From assembly GCA_963205005.1 (NCBI GenBank), contig CAUJHW010000005.1:1-64000 (forward strand): a stretch of 64,000 nt of DNA, in the 5' to 3' direction. The position numbers and the translations under genes were made by a program. This DNA comes from Pseudomonadota bacterium (GTDB lineage: Bacteria > Pseudomonadota > Alphaproteobacteria > Caulobacterales > Caulobacteraceae). The number at the start of each line of letters is the position of its first letter. Position 1 is the first letter of the stretch. Shown in pieces: positions 44,253 to 53,018 of this stretch. The notes beneath the pieces are model-generated. The model did not search any database, was not told the origin of the DNA, and was given only the letters and a program-made list of their open reading frames with translations.

Positions 44253-44774
44253 CTGGGCCTCCACCATTTCCAGCAGTCGCTCCATCGACGCATCCCGAAC
44301 GCCCATCTCGCGCAGGTGGGCCACCAGGTCGCGCAGGTAGTCGACATTGCGGCCCGAGAGACCGGCGGCGCCGGCGATCAGCGCCGCCTGATGTTCCAGG
44401 TCCAGGGCCCCGGCCCACTGGGGATGGCTCACGTCTGACAGGAAGGTGAGCGACTCGACGCGCCGCCCGTCGTCCAGCCGCACCGGCCGGCGCGCCTCGA
44501 TATAGGTCTCGGTCGGCTGTTCGCGCTCCAGGAGGTAGGCATAGGTCTCCGCCCAGTCGGCCTCGTCCACCCGGTAGGCCGCGCCCCGCACCGCGCCGCC
44601 GGGGGCCAGCCCCAGCACCAGCCCCGGACGATCGTAAGTGCCCCGGTGATGGACGGAATAGATGCAGAAGGCCCGGCGGCGTCCGTGTAAGGTGGCGGCC
44701 CGCCGCTCGGCGAACGGGAAGCCGGGACGCCACATCAGCGACCCGTATCCGAAGACCCACCGTTCCGCCGTCAT
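44241..44774 (-). CDS. chaC: ChaC-like gamma-glutamylcyclotransferase
   Basis: A 177-residue enzyme predicted to release 5-oxoproline from gamma-glutamyl peptides such as glutathione. The substrate loop is FGYGSLMWRPGF at residues 8-19. The conserved YLLEREQPTETYIEARR region and its Glu are present. The last codons (SLP-stop) are read from the outer arm of the palindromic repeat. It is divergent from the DUF2125 gene by 38 bp. Confidence 0.9.
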   Translation of the reverse strand: MTAERWVFGYGSLMWRPGFPFAERRAATLHGRRRAFCIYSVHHRGTYDRPGLVLGLAPGGAVRGAAYRVDEADWAETYAYLLEREQPTETYIEARRPVRLDDGRRVESLTFLSDVSHPQWAGALDLEHQAALIAGAAGLSGRNVDYLRDLVAHLREMGVRDASMERLLEMVEAQSLP

Positions 44775-44812
44775 TCCCGACCCATTCTCCCGACCGTCGA
44801 CAAGACCCGCCC

Positions 44813-45862
44813 ATGTCTCTGCCCGATCCGACCCCGACCCGCAAACTGAGCCGGCTGGGCCTCTACGGCCCCTTCGCCGCGCTGCTGTTGCTGATCCTAG
44901 CCTGGAGCGCCGCCTGGGTCTGGGCCCGCGGCCAGGCCGAGACCCGGATGGATGCCGGCGTCGAACTGCTGAAGCGATCCGGCTACGACCTCGGCTGGAA
45001 GGAACGTCGCATCGGCGGCTATCCCTTCCGGCTCAACATCACCCTGACGGAGCCCTACGCCCGCGACCGGTCCGGCTGGGCGCTGGAGGCGCCGCGGCTG
45101 GAGGGCCAGGCGTTCATGCATGCCCCGACCGTGTGGGTGATCGCCGCCCCTGACGGCCTGACCTTCGTCCGCCCCCAGGGTGGCCCGGTGCGGGTGTCGG
45201 GCAAACTGATCCGCGCCAGCCTGAGCCACCTGACCACCGCCCCACCCAACATCTCGTTCGAAGGCGTGAACCTGGCCTTCCAGCCGGCCGCCGGCGCCCA
45301 GCCCTTCGGCCTCTCGGCCGCCGAGCGGATCGAGATCCACCTGCGCCGCGCGCCGAAGGAAGTCGGCGACGAGGCCGGCGTCTGGCTGATGGTCAGGAAC
45401 GGCAAGGCGGAACTCTCGGGCCTGCTGGGCCGGATCGCCGGCGACAAGCCGATCTCCATCGAATGGGACGGCCGGATGTCGAAGATCGACGCCTTCCGGG
45501 GCCCGGACTGGCGCGGCGCCGTGCGCAACTGGACCACCGCCGGCGGGCGGATGGCGGTCAAGCGCGGCGGACTCACCGCGGGCGATGCGGTGATCGGCGC
45601 CAACTCCGGCAGCCTGGGCGTCGGATCGGACGGCCGTCTTACCGGCGTGCTGGATGTCTCGCTGCGACAGGCGCCGCGCGCCCTGGGCGTGATGGGTTCG
45701 AGCGGGACCATTCCGCAGGACCGCGCGGAGGCCGCGGCGGCCGTCGCCACGGCGCGGGCGACCGGCGACATGGCCCGCGCAACGCTGAACTTCGAGGCCG
45801 GCCAGATGACGCTCGGCCCTGTCGCGCTGTCTCCCGCACCGAAGGTGTACGAACCGAACTAG
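44813..45862 (+). CDS. DUF2125 domain protein
   Basis: A 349-residue envelope protein with one N-terminal TM (about residues 18-38) and a long extracytoplasmic beta-rich domain (GYDLGWKERRIGGYPFRLNITL..., GWALEAPRLEGQAFMHAP). The family is alphaproteobacterial, of unknown function, and resembles lipid-transfer AsmA-like beta folds. The ATG at 44813 precedes the TM. The methyltransferase gene follows after 18 bp. Confidence 0.88.
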   Translation: MSLPDPTPTRKLSRLGLYGPFAALLLLILAWSAAWVWARGQAETRMDAGVELLKRSGYDLGWKERRIGGYPFRLNITLTEPYARDRSGWALEAPRLEGQAFMHAPTVWVIAAPDGLTFVRPQGGPVRVSGKLIRASLSHLTTAPPNISFEGVNLAFQPAAGAQPFGLSAAERIEIHLRRAPKEVGDEAGVWLMVRNGKAELSGLLGRIAGDKPISIEWDGRMSKIDAFRGPDWRGAVRNWTTAGGRMAVKRGGLTAGDAVIGANSGSLGVGSDGRLTGVLDVSLRQAPRALGVMGSSGTIPQDRAEAAAAVATARATGDMARATLNFEAGQMTLGPVALSPAPKVYEPN

Positions 45863-45880
45863 CTGGGCCATGGTGGGCCC

Positions 45881-46501
45881 ATGGCTTCTCTATACGAACG
45901 CTTCGTCCTGCCCGGCCTGCTGAAGTGCGCCTGCGCCTCGCCGGGGATCATGAAACAGCGCGCCATGGTCGTGCCGGGCGCCGCCGGCAAGGTGCTGGAA
46001 CTGGGCATCGGCATGGGCCTGAACCTTGCCTACTACGACCCGTCAAAGGTGGAGAGCGTCACCGGCGTAGATCCCGCCGCCGAGCTGCGCGCCATCGCGC
46101 TGGCTGCGCCGCATGATCCGAACCTGACCGTCCGCGTCGAGGACGGAACCGCCGAAGCCCTCCCCTTCGAGGACGGCAGCTTCGACTGCGTGGTCTGCAC
46201 GTTCACGCTCTGCTCGGTGCATACGCCGGTCAAGGCGCTCAGCGAGGCCCGCCGGGCGCTGAAGCCGGGCGGCCGCTTCCTCTACTGCGAACACGGCCTC
46301 GCGCCGGACGCCGACGTAGTGAAGTGGCAGCGGCGGATCGAGCCGGTCTGGAAGCGAATCGCAGGCGGCTGCCACCTGACGCGGCCGGTCACCTCGGCGA
46401 TCACCGCCGCCGGCTTCCACGTGCGCAAACAGGACAGCCAGTACATCCCCAAGGCCCCCCGCTTCGCCGGCTGGGTCGAATGGGGCGAGGCGACGGTCTA
46501 G
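45881..46501 (+). CDS. class I SAM-dependent methyltransferase
   Basis: A 206-residue Rossmann-fold methyltransferase. Motif I is VLELGIGMGLNLAYYD, the acidic ribose ligand lies in TGVDPA, and EDGTAEALPFEDGSFDCVVCTFTLCSV covers motifs II and III. The C-terminal part (GCHLTRPVTSAITAAGF) is like UbiE/METTL7-type lipid or thiol methyltransferases. The acceptor is unknown. Its TAG shares CTAG with the convergent small gene. Confidence 0.9.
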   Translation: MASLYERFVLPGLLKCACASPGIMKQRAMVVPGAAGKVLELGIGMGLNLAYYDPSKVESVTGVDPAAELRAIALAAPHDPNLTVRVEDGTAEALPFEDGSFDCVVCTFTLCSVHTPVKALSEARRALKPGGRFLYCEHGLAPDADVVKWQRRIEPVWKRIAGGCHLTRPVTSAITAAGFHVRKQDSQYIPKAPRFAGWVEWGEATV

Positions 46502-46698
46502 ATCCGGGCTTCGACCACCGGCAGGGCGAAGGCGCGGAAGCGGCTGGGCAGCCGCATGGCCGCCCGGGTGGCGTCGCGAACGCTCTGGAAGTGCTGTGCG
46601 AGGTCGGCAGCATCGGTCCAGGCGACGCGGGCGCTGTCGGGGGCGAGGTACTCGAGATGGTCCGCAGTGTTGCGGGCGACGACAACGGAAGACGCCAT
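46498..46698 (-). CDS. small hypothetical protein (66 aa)
   Basis: A 66-residue soluble protein, not recognised. It starts MASSVVVARNTADHLEYL and ends FRAFALPVVEARI. GGAGAAGAG lies about 7 nt upstream of ATG 46698, a good ribosome site, and the stop is exactly shared with the methyltransferase stop. Upstream lies an inverted repeat facing another small gene. Probably real; function unknown. Confidence 0.6.
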   Translation of the reverse strand: MASSVVVARNTADHLEYLAPDSARVAWTDAADLAQHFQSVRDATRAAMRLPSRFRAFALPVVEARI

Positions 46699-46713
46699 GG
46701 GCTCTTCTCCATC

Positions 46714-46729
46714 GAACGGTGTTCCGTTC
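46714..46729. promoter_or_regulatory. inverted repeat between two divergent small genes
   Basis: GAACGG and CCGTTC are perfect 6-bp arms with a 4-bp spacer, 16 bp upstream of the small minus-strand gene. It could be an operator or a leader hairpin; no regulator is identified. Confidence 0.25.
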
Positions 46730-46817
46730 TGGCTCACCTGACGCCCTGCGCAACAAGCCTCGTGCCAGGGCGCGAATCGTCGCTGACTCTTTCGCCAGTT
46801 TTGCCGGGGGGCTCACC

Positions 46818-47039
46818 GTGCCGCAGGTTCACTATGGGGTAGATTGCCAGGACGGAGTCTGGTGGGTCAGCCTGAACGACAAGCGGTTCGGCCCCTATTC
46901 GAGCCTCGACACCGCAATGGCCGCTGCGTCCGGCGCCGCCCACAAGGCCGAAGCCCAGGGCTACGAGGCCTTCGTGACCATCAACACGCCTGCTGAAAGC
47001 GCCGAAGAACCGGCCGGGCAAGACCAGGACGCCGCCTGA
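46818..47039 (+). CDS. small DUF2188-like protein (73 aa)
   Basis: A 73-residue protein from GTG 46818 after a G-run ribosome site. YGVDCQDGVWWVSLNDKRFGPYSSLDTAMAAASGAAHKAEAQG reads as a short beta-beta-alpha unit like DUF2188. The C-terminus is acidic (AESAEEPAGQDQDAA). It ends 31 bp before the 3' end of the convergent tRNA. The upstream extension of this frame lacks family-like sequence. Confidence 0.6.
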   Translation: MPQVHYGVDCQDGVWWVSLNDKRFGPYSSLDTAMAAASGAAHKAEAQGYEAFVTINTPAESAEEPAGQDQDAA

Positions 47040-47070
47040 GCCTGAAGGGGAAATTCGCGCGAGGGCCCCA

Positions 47071-47147
47071 TGGTAGCTGGAGGCGGGCTCGAACCGCCGA
47101 CCTGTGGGTTATGAATCCACCGCTCTAACCAGCTGAGCTACCCAGCC
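47071..47147 (-). tRNA. tRNA-Met (CAT), elongator type
   Basis: A 77-nt gene including an encoded CCA (plus-strand TGG at 47071-47073). The acceptor stem GGCTGGG pairs with TCCAGCT using G-U at both ends, the D-arm begins TAGCTCAG, the anticodon loop is TTCATAA, and the T-arm contains GGTTCGAGCC. Its A31-C39 pair in the anticodon stem is a mismatch. Sequence type fits elongator rather than initiator tRNA-Met (paired acceptor 1-72, no GGG/CCC anticodon-stem run). An Ile lysidine tRNA is less likely. Confidence 0.9.
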
Positions 47148-47173
47148 ACAGGGCCGCTCGCGCGAAGGCGCGG

Positions 47174-47202
47174 TTTATAGGGGGGAAGCCGCGAAGCTTC
47201 AA
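47174..47202 (-). promoter_or_regulatory. promoter of the tRNA-Met gene
   Basis: On the minus strand TTGAAG (-35) and TATAAA (-10) are separated by exactly 17 bp, about 27 bp before the mature tRNA 5' end. This is the clearest sigma70-type promoter in the window. Confidence 0.7.
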
Positions 47203-47245
47203 GCGCTTGGGAGATCGCCTTTCAACAGCTAGGTTTGACCCTGCG

Positions 47246-48274
47246 ATGAGCGTCCTCCACCTCCTGGGAACGGCCGGCGAAGGCGGGGCTGAAACCTACT
47301 TCGTCGACCTGGTGAAGGCGTTGAAGCGGGCGGGGGTTCCTGAGGCCTGCGCCATACGGGGCAACACGGCGCGGGAAACGCGGCTGGCCCGGGCTGGCGT
47401 GCCTGTGAAGGTGCTGCGCTTCGGCGGCCCCATCGACATCCTGACCCGCCCGGCCGCCGCCGGCTTCGCCTCGCTGCAGAAGACGAAGGTTGCGCTGGCC
47501 TGGATGAACCGCGCCGCCCGCCACACCCCGCGCGGTCCCTGGGCGCGGATCGGTCGGCTGGGCGGCTACTACAGCCTGAAATACTACAGGGGCTTCGATC
47601 ACCTGGTGGCGAACACCGAGGACATCGCAGAGTGGATCGTCAGCCAGGGATGGCCGGCCGGGAAGGTGTCCTGCATCCCCAATTTCGCCGCCGCCCCGCC
47701 ACAGGCCGAAGCGGTGGACCGCGCCAGCCTCGCTACGCCGCCGGACGTGCCGCTGCTGCTGGCTATGGGCCGGCTGCATGAGAATAAAGCCCACGACGTC
47801 AGCCTGCAGGCCCTCGTGCAGCTACCCGACGCCTGGCTGTGGATCGCCGGCGTAGGTCCGCTGGAGGCCAAGCTGCGCGGCATGGCCGAGGCCCTGGGCG
47901 TCGCCGACCGGGTGCGGTTCCTGGGGTGGCGCACCGATGCCTCGGCGCTCTACCGGACTGCGGATGTCTGCATCTTTCCGTCCCGTTTCGAGCCGCTGGG
48001 CAATGTGGTGATCCAGGCCTGGGCCCATGGCCTGCCGGTGGTCGCCGCCGCCAGCCAGGGACCCGGCGCCCTGATCCGCGAGGGCCAGGACGGCCTGCTG
48101 GTCCCCATCGATGACCCCGACGCCCTGGCCGGGGGCGCTCGCCGCCTGCTCGCCGATCAGGCCCTGCGCGCCCGCTTCGCCCGGGCAGGCGCAGCCCGCG
48201 TCGAGGCCGAGTTCTCCGAAGCCGCAGTCGTCGGCCAGTGGAAGGCGCTCTTCGCCGACTTCGGCGGCCTCTGA
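47246..48274 (+). CDS. glycosyltransferase family 4 protein
   Basis: A 342-residue GT-B fold glycosyltransferase. The N-terminal GTAGEGGAETYFVDLVKAL contains the acceptor-side glycine loop. The C-terminal part has LLLAMGRLHENKAHDVSLQAL, GPLEAKLRGMAEALGV and FPSRFEPLGNVVIQAWAHGLPVVA, where the nucleotide-sugar Glu motif reads EPLGNVVIQA. It is coupled to asnB by TGATG, suggesting work on an amidated or amino-acid-bearing glycan. Confidence 0.92.
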   Translation: MSVLHLLGTAGEGGAETYFVDLVKALKRAGVPEACAIRGNTARETRLARAGVPVKVLRFGGPIDILTRPAAAGFASLQKTKVALAWMNRAARHTPRGPWARIGRLGGYYSLKYYRGFDHLVANTEDIAEWIVSQGWPAGKVSCIPNFAAAPPQAEAVDRASLATPPDVPLLLAMGRLHENKAHDVSLQALVQLPDAWLWIAGVGPLEAKLRGMAEALGVADRVRFLGWRTDASALYRTADVCIFPSRFEPLGNVVIQAWAHGLPVVAAASQGPGALIREGQDGLLVPIDDPDALAGGARRLLADQALRARFARAGAARVEAEFSEAAVVGQWKALFADFGGL

Positions 48275-50070
48275 TGTGCGCCATCGCGGGGCAGCTGGGC
48301 GGAACGGACGCCGCCGCCGGCCCCATGATCCGCGCCCTCGCCCACCGCGGCCCTGACGGGATCCGCACCGAATCACTGCCAGGCGCGGAGCTCGCCCATG
48401 CCCGGCTGTCGATCATCGACCTGGATGGCGGCTGGCAGCCCCTGCACGCCGCCGGCGGCGTGGTGGTCGGCAACGGCGAGATCTACAACTATCTGGAAAT
48501 GGCCCGTGACCACGGCCTGGAGGGCCAGCTCTCCACCGGCTCCGACTTCGAGCCGCTGCTGCATCTGTACGCGCGCGAGGGCGAGGCCGCCTTCGCCCGC
48601 CTGCGCGGCATGTATGCCCTGTGCCTGATCGGTCCCGATGGCCGCGCGTGGCTGGCCCGCGACCCGTTCGGCATCAAGCCGCTCTACATCATGGAGCATG
48701 ACGGCGGCCTGGCCTTCGCCTCGGAACCCCGCGCCTTCTTCGCCGCCGGGCTGATGGCCCGGGTGCTGGACGACGACGCCGCCCGCGAACTGCTGGACCT
48801 CAACTACACGCTCGGTGAACGCACGGTATTCCAGGGCCTGCGCCGTCTGGCGCCGGGCGAGGTGGTCGAGGTGCGGGATGGCCGGATCATCTCGGGGCAT
48901 CGGCGCAGCCCGGTCCCTCCCTTAATGGGGAGGGACAGCTCGCCGAAGGCGAGCAGGGTGGGGGACTCAGGATCAAGCGCGGGGCCCGGACCTGACGCCC
49001 CCACCCTGACCGCTTCGCGGTCTGTCCCTCCTCACAAGGGGGAGGGAAATCTGGACGACGTCCTCGCCCATCTCGACGCCGTGCTGGAGAACTCTGTCGC
49101 CGTCCATCAGCGCGCGGACGTGCCCTACGGCCTTTTCCTGTCCGGCGGTATCGACTCCGCCGCCATCGCCACCCTGATGGCCCGGCTGAACAGCCGTCCG
49201 GTCACCGCCTTCACCTGCGGTTTCGACGCCCCCGGCGCGAAGGACGAGCGCGCCCAGGCCGAGCGGGTTGCCCGGGCTCTCGACCTCGACTGGCGCGAGA
49301 CCAACTTCGGTGAGGCGGATTTCTGGCGCATCCTGCCGCAGGTCGCCTGGGCGCTCGACGACCCCACCGCCGACTATGCCACCCTGCCCACCTACAAGCT
49401 CGCCGAGGCCGCAAAGGGTACGCTCACCGTCGTGCTCACGGGCGAGGGCGGCGACGAGCTCTTCGGCGGATACGGCCGCTATCGCCGCGCGCTCCGGCCC
49501 GGCTGGCTGGGCGGCCGCCCGGCTGAGCCCCGCGGCGCCCGTCCCGAGATTCTGGCCGCGTGGCGCGACGCCGCACGCGCGCCCCGCGGCGCCACGCCCT
49601 TGCAGGCCGCCCAATGGGCCGACATCGCCACCTGGCTACCCAACGATCTGCTGCTGAAGCTCGACCGCTGCCTGATGGCCCACGGTCTGGAGGGCCGTAC
49701 GCCGTTCCTCGATTCCGAGGTGGCCGCCTTCGCCTGGCCGCTCGCCGACCGGCTGAAGGTGCGCGGCGGCTACGGCAAGTGGATCCTGCGCAAGTGGCTG
49801 GAACGCGCCTGCCCCGCCGCCCAGCCCTGGGCGAAGAAACAGGGCTTCACCGTCCCGGTCGAGACCTGGATCGCCCCGCGCGCCGCCGACATCGCCGCCA
49901 ACCTGCCGAAGGTCGCCGCCGTCCGCCGCCTGATGGGCGATGAGGCTGCCGCACGGATGCTCACACCGGGCGCCGGCCGCTGGCCGCTGCTGTTCTTCGC
50001 CGTCTGGGCGCTGATCCATCTGGAGGGCGCCTCGCCTACGGACGCCCTGACAGCGATCTGCCCGGACTGA
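48274..50070 (+). CDS. asnB: asparagine synthetase (glutamine-hydrolysing) carrying an in-frame palindromic-repeat insert
   Basis: A 598-residue enzyme making asparagine or a related amide from glutamine and ATP. The Ntn glutaminase domain begins with nucleophile Cys2 (MCAIAG) and has LAHRGPDG. The synthetase domain has the PP-loop SGGIDS at about residues 290-295 and GEGGDELFGGYGRY. Residues 212-259 (SPVPPLMGRDSS...PPHKGEGN) are foreign to the family and are the translation of a 134-bp dispersed repeat placed in the interdomain linker. Without it the protein is about 550 residues, with both domains intact. Likely functional; acceptor could be a glycan amino acid. Confidence 0.92.
   Translation: MCAIAGQLGGTDAAAGPMIRALAHRGPDGIRTESLPGAELAHARLSIIDLDGGWQPLHAAGGVVVGNGEIYNYLEMARDHGLEGQLSTGSDFEPLLHLYAREGEAAFARLRGMYALCLIGPDGRAWLARDPFGIKPLYIMEHDGGLAFASEPRAFFAAGLMARVLDDDAARELLDLNYTLGERTVFQGLRRLAPGEVVEVRDGRIISGHRRSPVPPLMGRDSSPKASRVGDSGSSAGPGPDAPTLTASRSVPPHKGEGNLDDVLAHLDAVLENSVAVHQRADVPYGLFLSGGIDSAAIATLMARLNSRPVTAFTCGFDAPGAKDERAQAERVARALDLDWRETNFGEADFWRILPQVAWALDDPTADYATLPTYKLAEAAKGTLTVVLTGEGGDELFGGYGRYRRALRPGWLGGRPAEPRGARPEILAAWRDAARAPRGATPLQAAQWADIATWLPNDLLLKLDRCLMAHGLEGRTPFLDSEVAAFAWPLADRLKVRGGYGKWILRKWLERACPAAQPWAKKQGFTVPVETWIAPRAADIAANLPKVAAVRRLMGDEAAARMLTPGAGRWPLLFFAVWALIHLEGASPTDALTAICPD
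48914..49047. repeat. dispersed four-hairpin palindromic repeat, copy B, inside asnB
   Basis: Hairpins in order: TCCCTCCC/GGGAGGGA (left), GCTCGCC-GAA-GGCGAGC (48938-48954), GACCGC-TTC-GCGGTC (49008-49022) and CCCTCC/GGAGGG (right). CAGGGTGGGG (48954-48963) faces CCCCACCCTG (48999-49008). Order, spacing, orientation and core agree with copy A. The frame stays open through the element. Confidence 0.88.
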
Positions 50071-50167
50071 CGCCAGTGCGGGCGATCCGCGCGGCCGCAG
50101 GGGGCCGGCGACTTGCCGGTCGCATCCACCCCTGCGACGGTCGGGCACATCCTGGGGAACCTGCCGC

Positions 50168-51577
50168 ATGAAGTCCTTCGCCCTCGCCGCCCTGGCGCTT
50201 GCCGCCGTCGCGCCCGCCGCCGCCCAGGCCCAGGCCCCATCGCCCGGTGAGGCCGCCTTCCGCGAGCTGTTCAAGGAGATGGTTGAAACCGACACCAGCG
50301 CCGCCACCGGCGACTGCACCGCCCTGGTAAGGAAGACCGCCGCCCGGATGACCGCCGCCGGCTTCCCTGCCGGCCAGCTGCATATCTTCATCCCCGACGG
50401 CGCGCCGAAGGCCGGCAACCTGGTCGCGGTGCTGCCTGGCAAGGATCCCAAGGCCAAGGCCGTCCTGATGCTGGGCCACATCGACGTCGTGAACGCCCGT
50501 CGCGAGGACTGGGTGCGCGACCCCTTCGCCTTCATCGAGCAGGACGGCGAGTACTACGGCCGCGGCGTGTCCGACATGAAGGCCCAGGACGCCATCTGGG
50601 CCGACAACATGATCCGCTACGCCGCCGAGGGCTATAAGCCGCCCCGGACCATCAAGATGGCGCTGACCTGTGGCGAGGAGGGCGGCGGGGTCGTCAACGG
50701 CGCAGGCTGGCTGGCCAAGAACCAGCGCGAACTGATCGACGCCGGCATCGCGCTTACCGAGGGCGGCGGCGGCGACCTGGACGCGCAGGGAAGGAAACTG
50801 GCCGTCACCGTCATGGCGGCGGAAAAGTCCGGCGGCAACTTCGTGCTTGAGACCACCGGTCCCGGCGGCCACTCGTCCAAGCCGAGGCAGGACAATATCA
50901 TCGTCTCCATGGGGCAGGCCGTGGCCAACCTGCAGCGCCTCGACTTTCCCACCGAACTCAACGCCTTCAACCGCGCCTATTTCACCGCGCTCGCCCCGCG
51001 CGTCGACGCCGAGGCCGGCGCGGCCATGCGCAAGGTGCTGACCGATCCGCAGGACCCTGCCGCCAATGCCATCCTGAACCGCTCGGTCTCCTGGCGGGCC
51101 ATGATGCGCACCACCTGCATCCCAACCCTGATAGAAGGCGGCCACGCCGCCAACGCCCAGCCGCAGCGGGTGCGCACGACCATCAACTGCCGCACCCTGC
51201 CCGGCTCGCCCCTGGAACCGGTCGAGGCGGCCATTGTCGCGGCTGTGAACGATCCCGCCGTGAAGGTCATCGGCATGAACGGCGGCCCCCCGCGCCCGCC
51301 GGCCCCGCCGCTGACGCCGCAGATGATGGCCCCCATCCAGGCCGTGGCGGCCAAGGTGTTCCCCGGCGTCCCCGTCACCCCGATGCAGGAGACTTTCGGC
51401 ACCGACTCCAGCCGGCTGATCGCCGTCGGCATTCCGACCTACGGCTTCTCGGCCCTGTTCCGCGGCGACGACGCCGGCAATATCCACGGCCTGAACGAGC
51501 ACATCTCCGTGCAGTCGGTGATGCAGGGGCGCGAGTTCATGTACCGGCTGATCAAGGCCTACGCCGAGCAGAAGTAG
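50168..51577 (+). CDS. exported M20 family metallopeptidase
   Basis: A 469-residue zinc carboxypeptidase/aminoacylase-type enzyme with a signal peptide (residues 1-20, AAAQAQA). The first metal motif is MLGHIDVV and the catalytic/metal CGEEGGG contains the Glu pair; GRGVSDMKAQDA bridges the metals. The dimerisation domain begins about residue 220 (GPGGHSSKP). The last His is in NIHGLNEHISV. Periplasmic peptide or N-acyl amino acid hydrolysis is expected. Confidence 0.93.
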   Translation: MKSFALAALALAAVAPAAAQAQAPSPGEAAFRELFKEMVETDTSAATGDCTALVRKTAARMTAAGFPAGQLHIFIPDGAPKAGNLVAVLPGKDPKAKAVLMLGHIDVVNARREDWVRDPFAFIEQDGEYYGRGVSDMKAQDAIWADNMIRYAAEGYKPPRTIKMALTCGEEGGGVVNGAGWLAKNQRELIDAGIALTEGGGGDLDAQGRKLAVTVMAAEKSGGNFVLETTGPGGHSSKPRQDNIIVSMGQAVANLQRLDFPTELNAFNRAYFTALAPRVDAEAGAAMRKVLTDPQDPAANAILNRSVSWRAMMRTTCIPTLIEGGHAANAQPQRVRTTINCRTLPGSPLEPVEAAIVAAVNDPAVKVIGMNGGPPRPPAPPLTPQMMAPIQAVAAKVFPGVPVTPMQETFGTDSSRLIAVGIPTYGFSALFRGDDAGNIHGLNEHISVQSVMQGREFMYRLIKAYAEQK

Positions 51578-51606
51578 GCCGCCAACCTGGGCTCTGTACT
51601 CACTAT

Positions 51607-51636
51607 CGCTCATCCCGGCATTCGCCGGGATGAGCG
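51607..51636. terminator. bidirectional terminator hairpin
   Basis: Perfect 13-bp stem (51607-51619 with 51624-51636) and a 4-nt loop ATTC between the convergent peptidase and serine hydrolase genes. No T-run is visible. Confidence 0.75.
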
Positions 51637-51648
51637 GCAGGTGGGACC

Positions 51649-52842
51649 CTACCCCAGCGCGTCCGCCACCAGCGCCTGGGTCAGGCGCTGGCAGGGCGGC
51701 GAACGCTCATCGAGGCGCTGGATCATGCCCACGAACACCAGCTCGTTCTCCGGATCGACCCAGAACCAGGTCCCCGCCGCCCCGTCCCACTGGTAGGTTC
51801 CGCGCCCGACGCGAGAGCCGGCCAGGGCCGGGTCGGTGAACACCGCGCCGTTGAAGCCGTGACCGAAGCCCGGCCGGATCGACTGGTGGCCCACACCGTA
51901 GCCGCCGGCGAGGAGATCGTCGCCGAGGTGATTGGCGGTCATCAGCGCGACGGCCTCCGGGCTGATCACCCTAACCCCGCCCAGACTTCCGCGTCCCAGC
52001 AGCATCTGCGCGAAGCGGGCGTAGTCGTCGATCGTCGAGAACAGTCCGCCGCCGCCTGACGGGAGCTTCGGGATGCGGGAGGGATCGCGATCGAACAGCG
52101 CGTTCTCGGCCTCCACCAGTCCGCGCTTCTTGCTGCGCCGGTAGAGCGTGGCCAGCCGCGCCATCTTCGCGCCCGGCACGAAGAAGTCGGTGTCGACCAT
52201 GCCCAGCGGCGCAAAGACCTCCTCGCGCATGAAGTCCGGCAGGGTGCGGCCCGTCAGCCGCTCGATGATGGCCCCCTGAACGTCCATTGAGATGGAATAG
52301 CGCCAGCGACTGCCCGGGTCGTAGGCAAGCGGCGCGCGGGACAGGCGCCGCATCATGTCCGCCAGGTCGGCCGCCTGCCAGACACCCTCGGCGATATAGG
52401 CCGCGTCCGTCGGCTCGCTCGGGTCGAAGCCGTAGCCCAGACCCGCCGTATGGGTCATCAGCTCGCGCATCGTCGGGGCGTGCGACGGCGCCCCGCCGCC
52501 CCCCAGGGTCACGTCTGCGAACTCCGGCAGATGCCGGGCGATCGGGTCATCCGGCGACCAGAGCCCCCGGTCCCAGAGCACCATCATCGCCACGGCCGTC
52601 ACCGGCTTGGTCATGGAGTAGATGCGGTAGATCGTGTCCTGCGCCGACGCCTCGCTGCGGTCGATGTCCTTGAGGCCCAGCAAGGCGCGATGAACAACCT
52701 TCCCCCGCCGCGCCACCAGCAACGAAGCGCCCGCCAGTTCTCCCGACGCGATGAGCCCGGAGATTCCCGCATCCACGGCGGCGAGCCCCTCGGTGGAGAA
52801 GCCAAGATCGGCCGGCGGGGTATCGGGAAGGATCGCGTTCAT
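51649..52842 (-). CDS. serine hydrolase of the beta-lactamase (class C/PBP-like) family
   Basis: A 397-residue protein. The catalytic SxxK is in IYSMTKPV (about residue 73). RYSISMDVQG gives the Tyr motif, and HGFNGAVF near the C-terminus stands where the KTG-like element lies. No signal peptide is visible, so it is probably a cytoplasmic esterase or transpeptidase-like enzyme (EstB/LovD type). GAGG is 7 nt before ATG 52842, which is preferred over ATG 52860. Confidence 0.9.
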   Translation of the reverse strand: MNAILPDTPPADLGFSTEGLAAVDAGISGLIASGELAGASLLVARRGKVVHRALLGLKDIDRSEASAQDTIYRIYSMTKPVTAVAMMVLWDRGLWSPDDPIARHLPEFADVTLGGGGAPSHAPTMRELMTHTAGLGYGFDPSEPTDAAYIAEGVWQAADLADMMRRLSRAPLAYDPGSRWRYSISMDVQGAIIERLTGRTLPDFMREEVFAPLGMVDTDFFVPGAKMARLATLYRRSKKRGLVEAENALFDRDPSRIPKLPSGGGGLFSTIDDYARFAQMLLGRGSLGGVRVISPEAVALMTANHLGDDLLAGGYGVGHQSIRPGFGHGFNGAVFTDPALAGSRVGRGTYQWDGAAGTWFWVDPENELVFVGMIQRLDERSPPCQRLTQALVADALG

Positions 52843-53018
52843 GTCGGACCTCGGGACCATGGCCCCGATACCCTCGCGGATGCAGCGCGAGGCGTCCAGC
52901 GGGTCGGCCCGCCCGCAAATTTCACCCCGGATGGAATAAACGCCCGCCGACCTCCGTTCTCAGGTCAGCACCTCCGCGCGCGCCGGCGCCGGGCCACACC
53001 CTTGAATGGACTGCCAGG

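Noticed and set aside
48907-49050. Frameshift or pseudogene in asnB
   Set aside because: The frame stays open across the insert, and motifs on both sides are intact; an in-frame insertion explains it better.
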